Numbered from the stretch's first letter, positions 25,992-40,706 are shown. The stretch: 64,000 bases of DNA from Thuidium tamariscinum (GCA_947034885.2 OX344753.2:13020001-13084000); one strand, 5' to 3'. The notes: generated by a model from the sequence alone, not told the origin. Program-made: numbers and translations.

Positions 25992-26007
25992 TGTTGGTTT
26001 TGTGAAG

Positions 26008-28504
26008 ATGGGGGAGGAGGATGTGAAGTTCGTGGAGCTTTCAGATGGGAGGCGGATTGCTTACAGGGAGCAGGGGTTGGGGAAGGAGATGGCCACCAGG
26101 AGCTTGCTTGTTTTGCATGGTTTAGGCTCCTCTCGCCTCGCTGGCATGCCTGGTAAGTGCAGATAGTATATCACTCTATAACTCTGACTGTTTATGTTCT
26201 TACAGATATTCTGCTGTATGTGTCTGTTACTATTTCACGGGTATGGCTTATTTCTTAATATGAAGTTAGTTTATACTCTTTCTGTCACTTTAAGCGCTTG
26301 AATTAATGTGTGATGGAGTGTGCTGTCATTGGGAGATTACTCAATGCGGCTCACTGGAGAGATCACTTTGGTACTACAAGAGCCAAACTCTGTTGAGATG
26401 ATATGTTTATGAATTTCTTATGCTGTCATTCAAAATAGGAGGTAGTAGACCACTGTTGAAGAGATAGATGACAACCCATGATCTTTATTGAAAGATTAGT
26501 GGACAAAGCCACTTCGCGAAGTCATGATTACATCAAATGGTTGCTAATAGAGGGTTATCTAAGTGAAATGGAGGTCTAGGCATGCTGTATCTTTCCCGTT
26601 GAAGAGTTTCGATCCTTGCAGGTGTCTCTGAATCTCTGTTGAAGGAAATGGGAGTGAGGCTCGTTTCAATCGACAGACCTGGATACGGAGGAAGTGACTT
26701 CAACTCGAAGCAAACTTTTGAGACGGCTGCCAAAGACGTGGCTCAAGTTGCAGACATTCTGGAGCTTGGACAGAAGATATGGTTGCTGGGGTATTCCTGT
26801 GGAGGCGCGTACTGCTGGGCAGCTGCTCGCTACATTCCTGAACGCATTGCTGGGATAGCAATGTGGGCTCCTGTTGGGAATTACTATTGGAAGGTATGTG
26901 TGTGCATGTGATATCAATCCATAATTTGCAGGGCAAGAAAATTTAAGGTAGAGCATACTTTCGTCACTTGCTTTCTTAGGGAGATCACTCAATAGATGTC
27001 ACTGGAGATATCGATTTGGTTCAAGAAGAGCCAAACCTTGTTGAGACTTTTTCAGACAATGTATGATAATTTCTTGTGTAATCTTTCAAGTAGGAGGTTG
27101 TAGATCACTATTGAAGGGGGAAGTAGAGAACTCCATCTTCAGTCAAATATCAGCAGCAATAGACATTTGGCCCGTGCTAATTTCCCACTTGCAAATTGAA
27201 GCTCAACGAAGTGTATGAATGGATAAGTTGGTGTTTGATAACAGAGGTCCAACTCGTATTTATATTGACCATTGTTTGGCTATGGACAGGGCATATCGGA
27301 GAGCGAGAGGAATATATTGCTGGGAAGTGTTACAGCGAGGTCAAGATCAGTGTACGGAGTACTTGGGAAACTGCCTCACTGGATTTTCTATACATATGTG
27401 CGCTTCTTTATCGTTCCTTCGACGGGGAGCAAGTGGGTGGAAGATGCGAAGAAGAGACTCTCTCCTCCCGATGTCCAGAATTTGCAAGGGATTTCAGGAC
27501 CTATGATGGAGAGGTCAGCAAACTGAATATGGTCTCTGACTCGAATTGTGCTGCTTGAGTTTGTAGGGTAAGCTTTGAATATAATGCATCTTTAATTTGT
27601 TGCACTGCAGAGATAGTATAGAGTCAGCCAAGCAGAAGGGCAAGGGCATGGCTCAAGATTTGCTCCTGATCTCCAGTGCATGGGGCTTTGAGCTTTCTGA
27701 TGTGCAAGACGTTTATCAAGGCTCAATCCATATTTTCCATGGTGATCAAGATAATCTGGTGCCCGTGGGTCTACAAGTATGTATCAAGAAAGTGGTGAGT
27801 GCTCCACATCGATTTTATCTTTTTGGGACACTGATTCTCTCATGTATCTTTTGCTTTTGTCAGTAACGTAGAGGATACTAAAACTGTTAAGGGACCCTGA
27901 TCCCATCTTCGTTTCTAACCCCTGTTACTAACAGCTACATAGAATTGTTTGCACTAATTAACAATTGATGTACGCATGACTTGACTAAATGTCTAAAGTC
28001 AGTTTTCCTTTGAATGGAAACGGGGTTGTCTACTGCCTCTTGTAGTGATCTAGGATCTCCCACTGAAATTCGATCTCAACAGACTTGACTCTTGTACCCA
28101 AAGTCATCTCTCCACTGCTCTATTTTCATCTCCCCCAAATCGCACTCGTAGATATTGGTCAAAATGCCTACAGTGACGCAAATCATAGCATTCCAACATT
28201 ATGTGTCCAGCACTGGTACTCAATTTGATTCGTGTACGTGTTGAATGTCAAATATATGTATATGCAGGTCCCAGATCTTGTGCATCTCCATGTTTTAAAA
28301 GGAGAGGGACATCTCTCAGCATTTTGCTACAATGATAAGATTCACCGAGAAACTCTCGAGTGTCTCTTTGGAGGTGGAGAAACTATTGGAGAGATTGGAA
28401 AGGTAAATGAAGTGGATATGAAAATTGGAAATCAGGAGGGCAGTAGTATCACCGACACGCTCCAAGCAGGCGTTGCGGCACTAGATGAACCCTACATCCA
28501 TTGA
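26008..28504 (+). CDS. Alpha/beta-hydrolase fold protein, five exons
   Basis: Coding exons are 26008-26152, 26622-26893, 27290-27513, 27611-27794 and 28268-28504. Their phases join to an uninterrupted 353-residue protein. An oxyanion-side LHGLGSS is at residues 36-42, a strand-turn VSIDRPGYGGSD at 63-74, and the nucleophile elbow GYSCGG with Ser107. Asp261 lies in HGDQDNLVP and His290 in GEGHL, so the Ser-Asp-His triad is complete. The lid region (about 140-213) has the aromatic, charged character of plant members of this superfamily. It has no signal peptide or membrane segment and is probably cytosolic. Substrate unknown: the fold covers esterases, lipases and epoxide hydrolases. ATG at 26008 is preferred to 25972, which falls in the probable leader intron. 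The third intron uses a GTCAGC donor. Introns 26153-26621 and 26894-27289 contain related sequence. Confidence 0.88.
26331..26466 (+). repeat. Intron segment duplicated between two introns (copy 1)
   Basis: Begins GGGAGATTACTCAATG and matches 26979-27127 in order: 'tcactggaga', 'caagagccaaac', 'tgttgaga', 'gaggt(a/t)gtaga.cact.ttgaag'. It lies wholly within the first intron of the coding region. Confidence 0.7.
26979..27127 (+). repeat. Intron segment duplicated between two introns (copy 2)
   Basis: Begins GGGAGATCACTCAATAG and follows copy 1 throughout with scattered differences and small indels. It lies wholly within the next intron of the same gene. Confidence 0.7.
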
Positions 28505-30144
28505 TGTTTCTTCAAAGGGTAGGTTGCGCAAAGTACGTCACTCGGCACAGTTTTTTCAACCGTAGACTCGCTCATTGATTCCTCCTTTGGAAGAGATAGT
28601 GCTGTAGTCACGATATTACAAATTTTTGTAGACGATGGTTCTGTAACATTGATTTCATTTGAATTCATGACCGTTTGCTTCCCTGCTCTATCCTGTTTCA
28701 TGATTTTCGTGGAGGAAGGGAATTATGGAAATATTGTGCTACTTGTACTGCTTACTGGTGGTAAAACCTTGGTCCTCAAGATAAAGTGTAAGAACCCCAG
28801 CTGCACGATGACATGAATTCTACTGTAGAAGCTGTTTTGAAACTTAAATTCTCCCTTTCTGGATAATGGTATGAAATACTGGAATAAGGTAAGCAAACTC
28901 ATTATGGACCCTCTGCCAATTGTGTCCCTTTTCAAATACCCCATCCAAGATTTTGGGCTGAAATGGTAAACTGGTGTCCATAAATACGTATGTGTACCTT
29001 AAACGGTTCCGACTGCATGAAAAATAATCAATGATGAACTAGATCTTCATTCAATTTATTTAAGAATTTTTTGATGAATTATAGAAAAAGTTGGTTTGAA
29101 TTCCATCATTGAAATTATTGATTTCTCTTTAGAAAAAGATGCTTCATCCATGGATCAATAGTTTTGTACTTATTGTACATATTACAACAATAAATTTTCA
29201 ATGGAGAATACAATTCACCTTACATACACAACTGACATTTAATGACTTCCCAAAATTTACCTAATACACTATATTCTCTCTATTACACGATTGCACTAAG
29301 AAGAATTGGTTAGAAGAATTAAAGCGTAAGACACTTGTATCACATTATTATTAGGCCTTTGCATTATATATCAAAATGAGGCTCTAAAATTTGTAATTCA
29401 TCAACAAACCATTTTAGCATTATAGACAAAATCTTTAAGATCACCTTCCTACAAATTTGATTTATCCATTACAACTATTAATAGTATGTCTTTTAAATCA
29501 ACATCTTCAAAGTTAGAAGAATTTGAGGGCAAAAAAGGGTTGTTTCAAGGTTGTTCCAATGGTTGTTTACTATGTTGTCAAGGAATTGTGAACAAGCCTC
29601 TATTCCTTCATTTTAAGAATCTTTGAAAAAATATTTTTTAAAATTAAAACTAATTTAAAATTAATATTTGACTTAACAGTCTCTTGGCCACATTAGATTG
29701 TTGATATGGCACACTTCCCAAAGTTCACACAATCTATTAACTCAGATTCTTGTAAAGCCTTCAAATCACTTCTAATAGAAAATAAATCTTTATTATTGAA
29801 TTTAATATCCTTATCTTCTTTTGAGGCATCCATATGCAAATAAGACAAATATTTCATTTTTCAATATGTTACAACCAAGTGTTTTAAATTGGTTGATTTT
29901 TTTTTAATTGAGAAAAATATATATTTGTAACCAAATCAAATTACTTTGATATGCTTGACTAATTCATTCTTATTGGATTTAATATCCTATGGAGAGTTTT
30001 TTCATTGGATATTTTTTCTTTATTAGAGTTGACTATACACTACCAAATTTATGACATTATTTTTAGTCTCTATTGTCCTATCCAAGGATCCAACTTCACC
30101 ACCAACCCTTTTTGTAATGTGACCTTCATATTATGTGACTAACT
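28505..30144. other. 3' flank of the hydrolase gene and AT-rich spacer
   Basis: 28505 to roughly 28950 keeps near-genic composition and probably contains the 3' UTR. The remainder is AT-rich without a supported gene. Confidence 0.4.
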
Positions 30145-30422
30145 CATTAGAGGAGATTCGGGGGCAACGGGAGACTGTGAGTTCCCAAAGCTGTGAACGC
30201 TGGAATGTGCCGCAGGAATCCGGAACTGGCCTGTGTTGACGTGGTCGAGAGTGTGCTATGTCACCGATTTTTTTTGGAATTTTTTTTTTAAATAGGACTT
30301 TTTTTTGCATTTCAAGACGAACTTTTAAAAAAAAAAAAAAAAAAAAATTTAATTACTGATCGGGAACAATTCGGGGAACAGGGCTTTCGTAGGCTCCTGT
30401 TGCCCTCGAATCTCCTCTAATG
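30145..30422. mobile_element. Inverted-repeat element with CATTAGAGGAGATTCG ends
   Basis: CATTAGAGGAGATTCGGGGG on the left is mirrored by the complement of CGAATCTCCTCTAATG on the right; the inverted ends run about 30 bp. The interior holds a 21-base poly-A run. The element at 54652-54871 is a related copy. Target duplication is unclear. Confidence 0.65.
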
Positions 30423-32889
30423 TCTATTATTTCTGTAACGCATGCACTCAACCAAGAAGTGTAATAGATTATATATATATATATTCTACTGATATTATCT
30501 AAATAAAAATACAATATAAAAAATATAAACTTATAAATAATTTTCCTTTGTCTTACTTAACTAGGTAACATGTTTCTTCTTGAAGTACGAGTTATAATGA
30601 TAGTAAGAGTAAAAGATAGAAAAACCAAAAAATTAAATTAAAACTCATTTGTCACTCCAAAATAGATGTCATTAATGAACTTGAGTAATGAACACAACAT
30701 AGAATTTCTTCATTTTAAAAGAAAGGTGAAGCAATTAGATTCTTCATTCAAAATATTAGAAATTATGGAAGCAACAAATTCACAATTTAATAAATAAAGT
30801 AAATGTGGTAGGTGCAAACATTGCAATTAGAATAGACTTCCATGTACTGGCAAAGTTGGTGAAAATCTATGCGATTTTCTTGAGTTGGTAATGCCTTTGA
30901 GAACATTGACAATCAAAATAATGGTTGCGCTCTCCCATGTGAATATTGAGTAGGGAAAGAGTAGTAAATTGAAGGAGTAGGACTATATAATAGTAATTTT
31001 TTTCCACTTGATAAAAAGGTTGTTTTTTCTTGTATTTATTCTTCAAATTAATAATGAAAATTAGTCAACTTGAAATCTACTATTTATATTATTGGTATTG
31101 ATGCCATTTGCAATAGAAATTGTCTCACCAATCTAAGTGAAAATGCATCAACTTACAAATCAATATTGACTTCTTAATTAAAACATTTATATTTACATTT
31201 AAAAAAAATATTGTATATATGTATAATTTAAACTTCTGAAAACCTAAACAAACATCTTTTGATCTAGAGATGCAATAGTCTAATGAATTTCAAGTAAATT
31301 GGATTAAGAAGTAAGAGATGTAAGGGGATATTCTTCTACAAAATGATATTTCCATTGGTTTAATGCACTAAAGAAAAAATTAGACCTTTGGAGGGCCACC
31401 AAAAAACTCTCAAAACTCCCTAAATCTTACATTTTATCTTGCAATTTTATTATTATTTTTCTCTATTGCTACTCACGTTATATTGGGATGTTAGATGGTT
31501 GTCACTATTTAAAGTGACTCAAAATCCAAGTACTAAAGTTCCAATTCAATATTAAACACCTTGAAATCTAATACACATTGCACTCTCACCAAGTTGTAAG
31601 AAAAAAAATCCAAAATAGTCTAATTACCATCTACCATCATGAGTTTTTTTTATGGCAATGTAAGAGAATTACTTCATTGACATTTGGTTAAAATGATGGG
31701 TGAAGAGTTTGTTTTTACAATGAAATCAATTGTCCATTGTGAATCCTTAAAAGATATGGAATAATTTAAAGATGAGAGCTTGAACCCTCATTGTCAAAAC
31801 ATTAGAATTTTGCTCAAAGTAGAATTTTAGACCTCATTTTAATATAGTAGAATATATATTTTTTATAAAATACTTTGAACTAAAAGAAATTGGAGAATCA
31901 AGACAAATTTAATATGCAAAATTTTGTTTGAGGTTTATAGCCTCCAACAAAAAGTTATGGATAAATTTCAAAGAAAGGTGGGAAGGGATGTTTTGGGGAC
32001 ATTTTCAAACACCTAGTTTGAATTGTCCACAATTTTTTTTTGAAGACTCTAATTGACTTGAAACGGGTTTTTTGAGATATAACTTAAAATGATTCCAAGG
32101 TCATTGCAAGAAACACCGTCCATTTTCCTTAGTGTTTTGGAAATGGCCGCTTTTTTCTTTGGGAGTACTATTTAATTAGAAAATCAATTTAAAAAAAATA
32201 TGAAAAATATGTCCAATGTATATACCTTAAAGAAGAAGGTACCTATGAAGGGAAAGCTTAGGAAATTTTTTTGAGTAGGAGAACTAGAAAAGTGGAATCA
32301 TATCCCACATGGCCTCTTTTACCTACTACTACTACTACTCTATTTGTATAAAAAAAATTCTTCTTTCATTTTCAAACATACCAAATTAAGTCGTATAATC
32401 GTATTTAATTTGAAGCTAATTGCTAAAATTGTTAAAGTTTATCAAACACCTTAGACTCTAAGTTGATTAGTAATCTCAAATGGATTACGGCCTAATTAAT
32501 AAACATTGTTTTTTTGCACTATGACTATTATGTCTTGACTACATTCCTTTACAAAAGTCAAACAAAATAAATCCCTAGTTAGTACAATTCGATAGGGCCA
32601 AGTGTGACATAGAAAACCTTAAAAATATTATTGCCTAGTGTCCCTTTGGAGGTGTGATCTTTTTTCTATTGATAAGCTTGTTGGTCATTTTTCATCAAGC
32701 CAAAGTTCCTCATTTTTCATTTTCTTCCAAAAATGGAAGTTGACAATGTTATCCAAAGTAAGAATTTTCCACCAATTCTAGCCAACATAGAAGTATGTTA
32801 GTTAATTTAAGAGATCACTTCTAGAATCAATTCATTATATGTTATTTTAGGCCTCAATAAGATTTGCAAGTTTTTAGATAATAGGGAAC
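30423..32889. other. AT-rich intergenic DNA, no gene
   Basis: Contains an (AT)n run near 30468-30482 and a (CTA)n run near 32323-32338. No supported gene on either strand. Confidence 0.55.
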
Positions 32890-33187
32890 CCCGGGGAGGA
32901 CACTTCTTGTATATTTGGGGGACCCACGTGCGGCGGTGGGGTATTTTTAGGGGGGCTATCAATTACTTGTAATCATTACTTGGCAACATTAAAAGAGCCC
33001 CTATTTTACCATAAAGCGGAAAAATCAGCCATATTATCATCCCTATTTTATTTTTAAAACACTTTGCCTTTTTAATGTCCCCTATTTTATATGTAAATTT
33101 CTTATAAATTTTACCTAAGATTATTTAAATGTACCCTATATTCCGCCGCACGTAGGTTATTAAAAAACGGGAAGTGTCCTCCCCTAG
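32890..33187. mobile_element. hAT-like miniature element with 8-bp target duplication
   Basis: TAGGGAAC at 32882-32889 is repeated exactly at 33188-33195. The inverted ends are GGGGAGGACACTTC and GAAGTGTCCTCCCC; GTGCGGCGG near 32929 and CCGCCGCAC near 33143 extend the pairing inward. An 8-bp duplication is characteristic of hAT transposons. No transposase is encoded. Confidence 0.8.
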
Positions 33188-33195
33188 TAGGGAAC

Positions 33196-34309
33196 AAACA
33201 ACCAAAATTTACTTAAATTTTTTTTTAAATTCAGCAAACTACAAGGTATAAACTATGCAAGACAATTTCAAGACTTGAATTTTTTTTAATGGTGAAAAAA
33301 ACTTTGTTTACAATTGATTGGGAACTTTGTCATACGAGAAATTTGATGTAGTTGAGAGACTATTAAAAGGATTGTGGGAAACTGGGAATATAGATCATAC
33401 AACAACTTTTTAACCATGTAGTTGAAAGTTAAGAAAATAGTTGTACCTTGAAGCTACTCCTTGACTACATGTGAGAAAATTTCAAAGCAAAAATACAAAA
33501 ATTTCATCTATAGTGAGCTACCCCAAAATCAATGTATTGGTAATAAAACGTTGTTTGATCACTTGGCCTTTAAATTTCTATTGACTACAATAAATTTGAT
33601 CTGTTTTTAAAATAGTCAATTCTAGACTTAGGAATGTAAACAGTCACTTGTTTTGGGGTTCATTTTCAAGAGAATAAAGTTAATTATAATGTGGTGTATT
33701 CAAATTTAGAAAAGATTAATTCACTACTAAATTTACAAAAAATTCCAAATGTAGGTGATTTAGGGATAAAAATTAAAGTCATCAATAGGGAAATTTGGAC
33801 AATGAGGTAGAGGCATGTATGTTTTATTTCCTTCTAGTTTGTATCTAGCAACAACCACTAGAATATACATCTTGTCCCTAGATAGCAATTGTTTTTCAAT
33901 TTTTTTCCTTGTTATGTGTTATTCTTGTATTCTTTCTCTCTACCATGTTTGATCTTGAATTGTGGCTCTCGGTTTGTGACAATATTTCCATCTATCTTTA
34001 AAATTTTTAAATTTAGCAATGAAATGGTCTTCACAACAAGCTCGTTCTTATGCTTGTTTTAGAATATTAAAATATAAGACTCATTTGCACACTTGAGGAA
34101 TTTAGTTACCTTGAAATTGAACATAGGATGCCAATTTTCTAAAATGTTATGTGACATTTAGAGCTAGTTAAAGCCCAATTTCAAGTACACCAAAACATGG
34201 CTCTCCTCCAAATGACCTTCACTTTCAAAATAAAATCTTACAATTTATTAGTTGAATTGAAACCTAATTTTGTAGAGATGATAAGGACTTGACTTTTTTG
34301 TAAGATCCT
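33196..34309. other. AT-rich intergenic DNA, no gene
   Basis: No supported coding region or clear repeat. Confidence 0.5.
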
Positions 34310-34690
34310 AAGGTAAAACCACCTATAGTTGACCAAATAAGCAATTGAAGATATGATCTAGGATCGGACAAGGCAAAGTAAAAATTTTCAGAGGTGCATC
34401 GATAGAAATGAGGAGGATTGCAAAAACTTTGGTAATTTTACCACTCAAATTGAAATAATTATGAATTTTGAAAGGCAAAAAGTGCTTCGGACCTATTGAC
34501 GATCACTGACTTTAATCACTCAAGAACTACCTTTTTATTTATAACTTTTTACTTTCTGACTCACAAAATTGAAACATATGTCAATAACTTACAAGTCCCA
34601 ATTTTGAAATGGAGAAAAAAACACTTTCTCACTATGGTTGGAAATATGGTTGGTTATTGGTCCCCGGTCGGGAATGGGTGGTCCTACCTT
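34310..34690. mobile_element. AAGGTAGAACCAC family element (copy 2)
   Basis: Begins AAGGTAAAACCACCTATAG and ends GTGGTCCTACCTT. It aligns with 21994-22400, including 'agtcccaa.ttt.gaaa.ggagaa.aaaacac'. It lies just beyond the 3' end of the RPS20 gene. Confidence 0.6.
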
Positions 34691-35136
34691 ATAGGTTTGT
34701 TTCAACAAGTTCATGCCAAAATAGTTTACTTTACTCAATTGACCCCTCAATGCCCAAGGCACTAGAATCTAGTGTTTGTAAAACTTTGAAGTTAAATAAA
34801 TCCTAACCAACTTGATATTTTTAGTAGTTCATATTTTTAGAAAGTTCTTTTGGAAGTCTAGCAAACAGAACTCAATTACAGAGTCCTACATAATCTTTAC
34901 ACTCATCAAGATCACAGAGTACCAATGTCACGGCAAGTATCGATCCCATTAAAGTGATTTGCCGAACGTAATGAACTGAAACATCCGGATACAAAAACAG
35001 CAAACCCCATTCGTGCATATGACATCAGTAACGTTGCAAACAATTATACTGAATCCCCAAACCAATTCTCCTGCTGAGATGAATTCAAAAACTCAGGTGA
35101 TCACAGCCACCGAGATAATTACAATGTGATGCTTGC

Positions 35137-36572
<1,436 letters not shown>

Positions 36573-36573
36573 G

Positions 36574-36746
36574 CTGCACATCGAATAAGTATTCTTTCAA
36601 TACGCATTTCACACACGAAAGACAACACGGGAGGATGACATCGTGAACTAAACCCTAAACCTAGATAAAACAAACATACAAAAAACTTGACAGGACAGAG
36701 GAGCTTGAAATAATCTAAGCACGCAGAAGAATTCGTGGCACAGTAC
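36574..36746 (-). other. RPS20: Leader intron of RPS20
   Basis: On the minus strand a donor CAG|GTACTG at 36746 and an acceptor TGTGCAG ending at 36574 define a 173-bp intron, with the start codon one base into the next exon. Introns beside the start codon are common in plant ribosomal protein genes. The non-coding first exon begins at an unknown point above 36747. Confidence 0.65.
36649..36662. promoter_or_regulatory. Telo-box in the RPS20 leader intron
   Basis: CTAAACCCTAAACC contains the plant telo-box AAACCCTAA, a known element of promoters and leader regions of ribosomal protein and other translation genes. Its placement in the leader intron fits that pattern; activity is inferred. Confidence 0.55.
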
Positions 36747-36809
36747 CTGAAAGATTATTTGGCAGAAACCGCCCGAGACAGACACCAGCGAAGGCCGGCC
36801 GCTTGCTGA

Positions 36810-39800
36810 GGGGTACTGCGAGAGTGCAAGATTGAAATCGCGAAAGACTGCCTCCGCAACGGCGCCTTGGTTTTGGTGACCTCTTTTTTAGGGCTGGGAT
36901 TCCGAGCCGATATGGAGATAGGTTCGGGATGTTGGCTCGAGCCCGCCATTACTGCGGGTCCACGGGTCCACGGCCAATGTATAACTACCGGGTCCTGGCC
37001 TATCACCGTGGACCAGTGATCTCAAAACAGATTCAGGGTTTTTAGCCAAATGTTCATTTTTGGAAGATTTTTTTGTAATTTACACTGAGGACTTGAAGAA
37101 ATTATGTAGCAATTGAGCAAAATTTAGCTAGTTTTGGAATCACTACCATGGACTCGTAGTAATTATGCTTGGCCCTTCATGATGAATTATATTGTATTAA
37201 CCATATAAGGACAGGTTGGTTACCGTAGAAATCTTCCTTTTTGAAACAATATGAATCATCTATTTTTTTTTTAAAACTAAAAGTATTCACTAGAGGTCAA
37301 ACTATTAGAATTGATCATAAAGGAAACCTCAATTTGAAACAGGGGTATTAAAACGAGGGAGGTATAACTAAGAATAGTAGAAAAGAAATACCGCACCAAA
37401 TTCCTTTCTATATCAGCTTTGGTGCTCCAAGGAGTTTTGTCCTATGTTTTTTCCCAACTATAGCTCATGGTCCCCATTGCACATACTTTACGATTAACTC
37501 TATTGTACAAGACTTTTTCATTTTGCACAAAATTCCCAAGATGCAAAAATGCACTTCTATCTTGCATGGGAAGATTCTTTGTCATCCATAAGACACTTAA
37601 TATTGAGGTTGATTGCACAATAGGAGGAGTTTTAGTGTCATGATCTCAATTTGGCAAATGGATTCCTAAGAGTATCTCCAATAAGTACACTATTGTAAGT
37701 TCACTAGCATAGTATCTACATTTTGAAGTAGAAATAAGCAGACCTCATTCCATTCCAATGGCTTTTGAAAAATATTTTTCCAATGCAAAGTTGGCAATCT
37801 AAACTTTAAATGAATCCTTACCACGCTACAAAAAGATGGAAAATAATACATTCTACATTAAATATAGACATTTCATACAAAAAGGAGAAATTTCAATTCA
37901 TTAGCACACAAGGATGAAAAGGTACGAAAATAATTACTTTTGCTATTGTAAGTCACCTCGTGGGTTCTTTATATTTTTCCAAAATGTTGAGCCAAGGTTA
38001 GAAAATGGTGGGGCTGGGAATAAAGAGTGACCAATGTTAGTAGCACTAGGGCATGTGTTTTTAGTAGCCCCATCATCATGTAGTTTGCATATATGTATTG
38101 GTGTGTTGCATTGGAGTTCCTCCAATAAGGTAGCAATACCATAAACAATGACTCTTCCTAATGTCATGATCCATATCACATTTTCATCTAAACAAATGGT
38201 TATATTTTCATCCTAACAATTTTTGATTTAACAAAGTAAAATAAAAAATTTCCACTATTATGTTAATATCATTATATTAAAATGCAGATAGTTAAGATCT
38301 ATTGTTGCAATGTCATCCATGTAGATGATGATACATTTGTCCTTATAATTTTTCATCAAAAATTTAAAAGCATTCATGAGTTTTAATCCAATACAAAGAA
38401 AATATTATTTTTTACATATAACAAGGGTGTTGTTGCATAGGTTGCAAAGCATATACCACTACTACATTTTTATGGACTAAAAACTTTGAAATTCATTAAA
38501 TACTCTTTGTCTTTTAAGTCCTTTAATGGCTTAACACTAAAAAAAAATGGGATCCCATGTCTAAGGTAGTCACCTAAATACTCTAATAAGACCATTAAAT
38601 GCATTGGTATTTTTTGTGTGTGATGGAGGAAGTCATTTTTGGGACCTTTTAGGTCCATAGCATTATTAAAGATAGAGTTTGTTATGGCAAAGTCAAACTT
38701 CAATATCATTTACTTTAGAAGCTCAATATAGTGCCACAATGGATGAATTAAATTTCTATGCTTTTATTATGGTGACTATATTATGGCCTTGATATAAAGA
38801 CATTGGAGTTTACAAAGTAGCAAATGAGCGAAATTTAGCTAGTTTTGGGATCATTGGTATAGAGGATGCCAAGAAAAAACAATGTTCCCATGACAATGTT
38901 AGTTGTGTCATGTGGGACACCATTGTTCATGACCCATGAGGTTACGATGGCTACATTGTGCTCATGTACAATTTTTGTTGCAACATCATTTGGCTTTCTA
39001 TCAAAATTCATCTTCGTAGAGTGAAATTTTAGAGAGTTTGAGCTCACTATTACTGATAGAGGTTACAAAAATTTACTATACAATTAGTCTCATAATTGCT
39101 CTTATTTCATGGTGGATGGAGAAGTTGCTTTGAGACACTTTGCTTTGTTCTTTGATGAATTAGATTAGTAAGATGTTACAAGTACTTTAGTCATTTGAGT
39201 TTAAATTCTTTAGGCTTGAGTGTGCATAACTTTGTACCAATGGTATAGTCTAATAGTCCTCTTAAGCAATCAAATTTGACCTCCAAGTATTGTAATCATT
39301 AGAACAAGACAATGAATTAGGATCAATGGGTTTAATTTCTTACAATCACAAGTGTAGGTTCTAAATGTTGTTTGACTAATGATTGGATTTTTGTACTTGT
39401 TCTCATATTTGTAGTACACTCACTCGTCACCCTATTAATTCAACATCCAAGGTTGTTCAAAATTAGATGGTAGGAAGGTAAAATATAGTGGAGGTTCATG
39501 ATTATGGTACTTGTTGTGTAAATTGTGCTACTATAACCATTCTTTTGACCAAATTCACAAGCCTAGATATTGAAAATCACTCTCTAGTGAAGTGTGGATT
39601 TGGTATAAATGTCTATTTCATTTTGAAGCATTTTGATAACAATGTGAACAACTAATAGTTTTGAAGATGCAAAAAAATTGTGTTGAATGGTAATGGCAAT
39701 ATAGTGAGTAGTTGGGAAGTGAGCTAGTTTAGTCTCAAGAGTCTATCATATGTACACCAAAATCATATGGCTTCAAGGTTTGTATTGTTTTTATTCATTG

Positions 39801-40706
39801 TAAGCAAGCATAATGCAATTTAGTCCAAAAAGCAAAATGTAGACCCAAGTTTTGTCTTCCTTTGAGACTCCCTCTATGATTGACTACCTAAATGACTTCC
39901 ATCCACTTGAAAGTGCCCAAGGCCAAGCATCAAAGTAACAAGCTTTGAATTTTCTTTTTCTTTTAAACACATGGACAATTTCCATTGATAACAAGCTTTG
40001 AATTTCAACCAACATCATGTGCAACTAATTCAAATACTCAGTTTTAGTAATGACACCCCTCAATGCTTCTAAACTATTGAGGTAACAAATGTCTACTACT
40101 CCACCTCAAAATCAAAAGAGTTTGCTTGAATCCCTGCTATCTCAAATATGCCAAAGCGTGCCATTTATGACACATAGGCACCACCTCTTCATCCTCATTC
40201 TTGTTATTTGGACTAGGGAATCGACATAGGGCAAAACAAGGTAAAAACAAATAAATAATAAAATTATCCACCAAATCAAGGTGCAGGATTTCTTGATGCT
40301 GCGACCTGTGCAACGGAAAGTGGCACTCAGTGACACAACTTGACTGCATTGTAGGAAGCATGTATATTTTATTATTTCTGTCCATTTCTCAGACCAAAGG
40401 GGAATATGGCGATCGGACAATACCTGGACACCTGAGTCTCAAAAGGTGAGCGGAAAGGTTGTTTAACTGGACCCGGATGTTGTTTTCTCGACAGTGAGCT
40501 CTGTTCAGAGAAATCACGGAAAAGCCTTAGAAATCAACTGCGAAGTTTCGATTCATGCCAGTAATTAATTGTATGTAAAGATTGACTTCTGGCGCCATTA
40601 AAGTTGGGAATTCCTCTACCAGGGAATGGTCTGCGACATTCTATTCCCTTGAATTTAAGAGTTCTATGTAGCCAAGAACTGAAGGCCACAGAATTGCCTG
40701 CAAGAA
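36810..40706. other. Intergenic spacer between RPS20 and tRNase Z
   Basis: 36810-36950 is the GC-rich RPS20 upstream region. The rest is AT-rich. A ~40-bp direct repeat ('aaatttagctagttttgg' core) occurs at about 37104-37140 and 38818-38852. A decayed reverse-transcriptase-like trace lies at 38283-38710. From about 40300 the composition becomes genic, as expected for the tRNase Z 3' UTR. Confidence 0.4.
38283..38710 (-). pseudogene. Possible decayed reverse-transcriptase fragment
   Basis: On the minus strand 38283-38400 reads as a short stretch containing IIIYMDDIAT preceded by LMNAFKFLMK, which resembles the YxDD catalytic core of a retrotransposon reverse transcriptase. 38470-38709 reads LEYLGDYLRHG...KPLKDLKDKEY, loosely like the connection region that normally follows it. 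Here that region lies upstream, so the order is wrong and frames are interrupted. No LTRs or other domains were found. Chance similarity is a real possibility. Confidence 0.25.

Noticed and set aside
25972-26007. In-frame upstream initiation codon adding 12 residues to the hydrolase
   Set aside because: It uses a TTG codon and falls before a good acceptor (CTGCAG ending at 25991), so it is probably intronic. ATG at 26008 starts directly on conserved-looking sequence.
26318-27130. Second hydrolase gene or duplicated exon
   Set aside because: The similarity lies only in intron sequence; the coding exons on either side are not duplicated.
37100-38860. LTR pair around a retroelement, based on the 'aaatttagctagttttgg' direct repeat
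   Set aside because: The match covers only about 40 bp, with no TG...CA ends, primer-binding site or target duplication.
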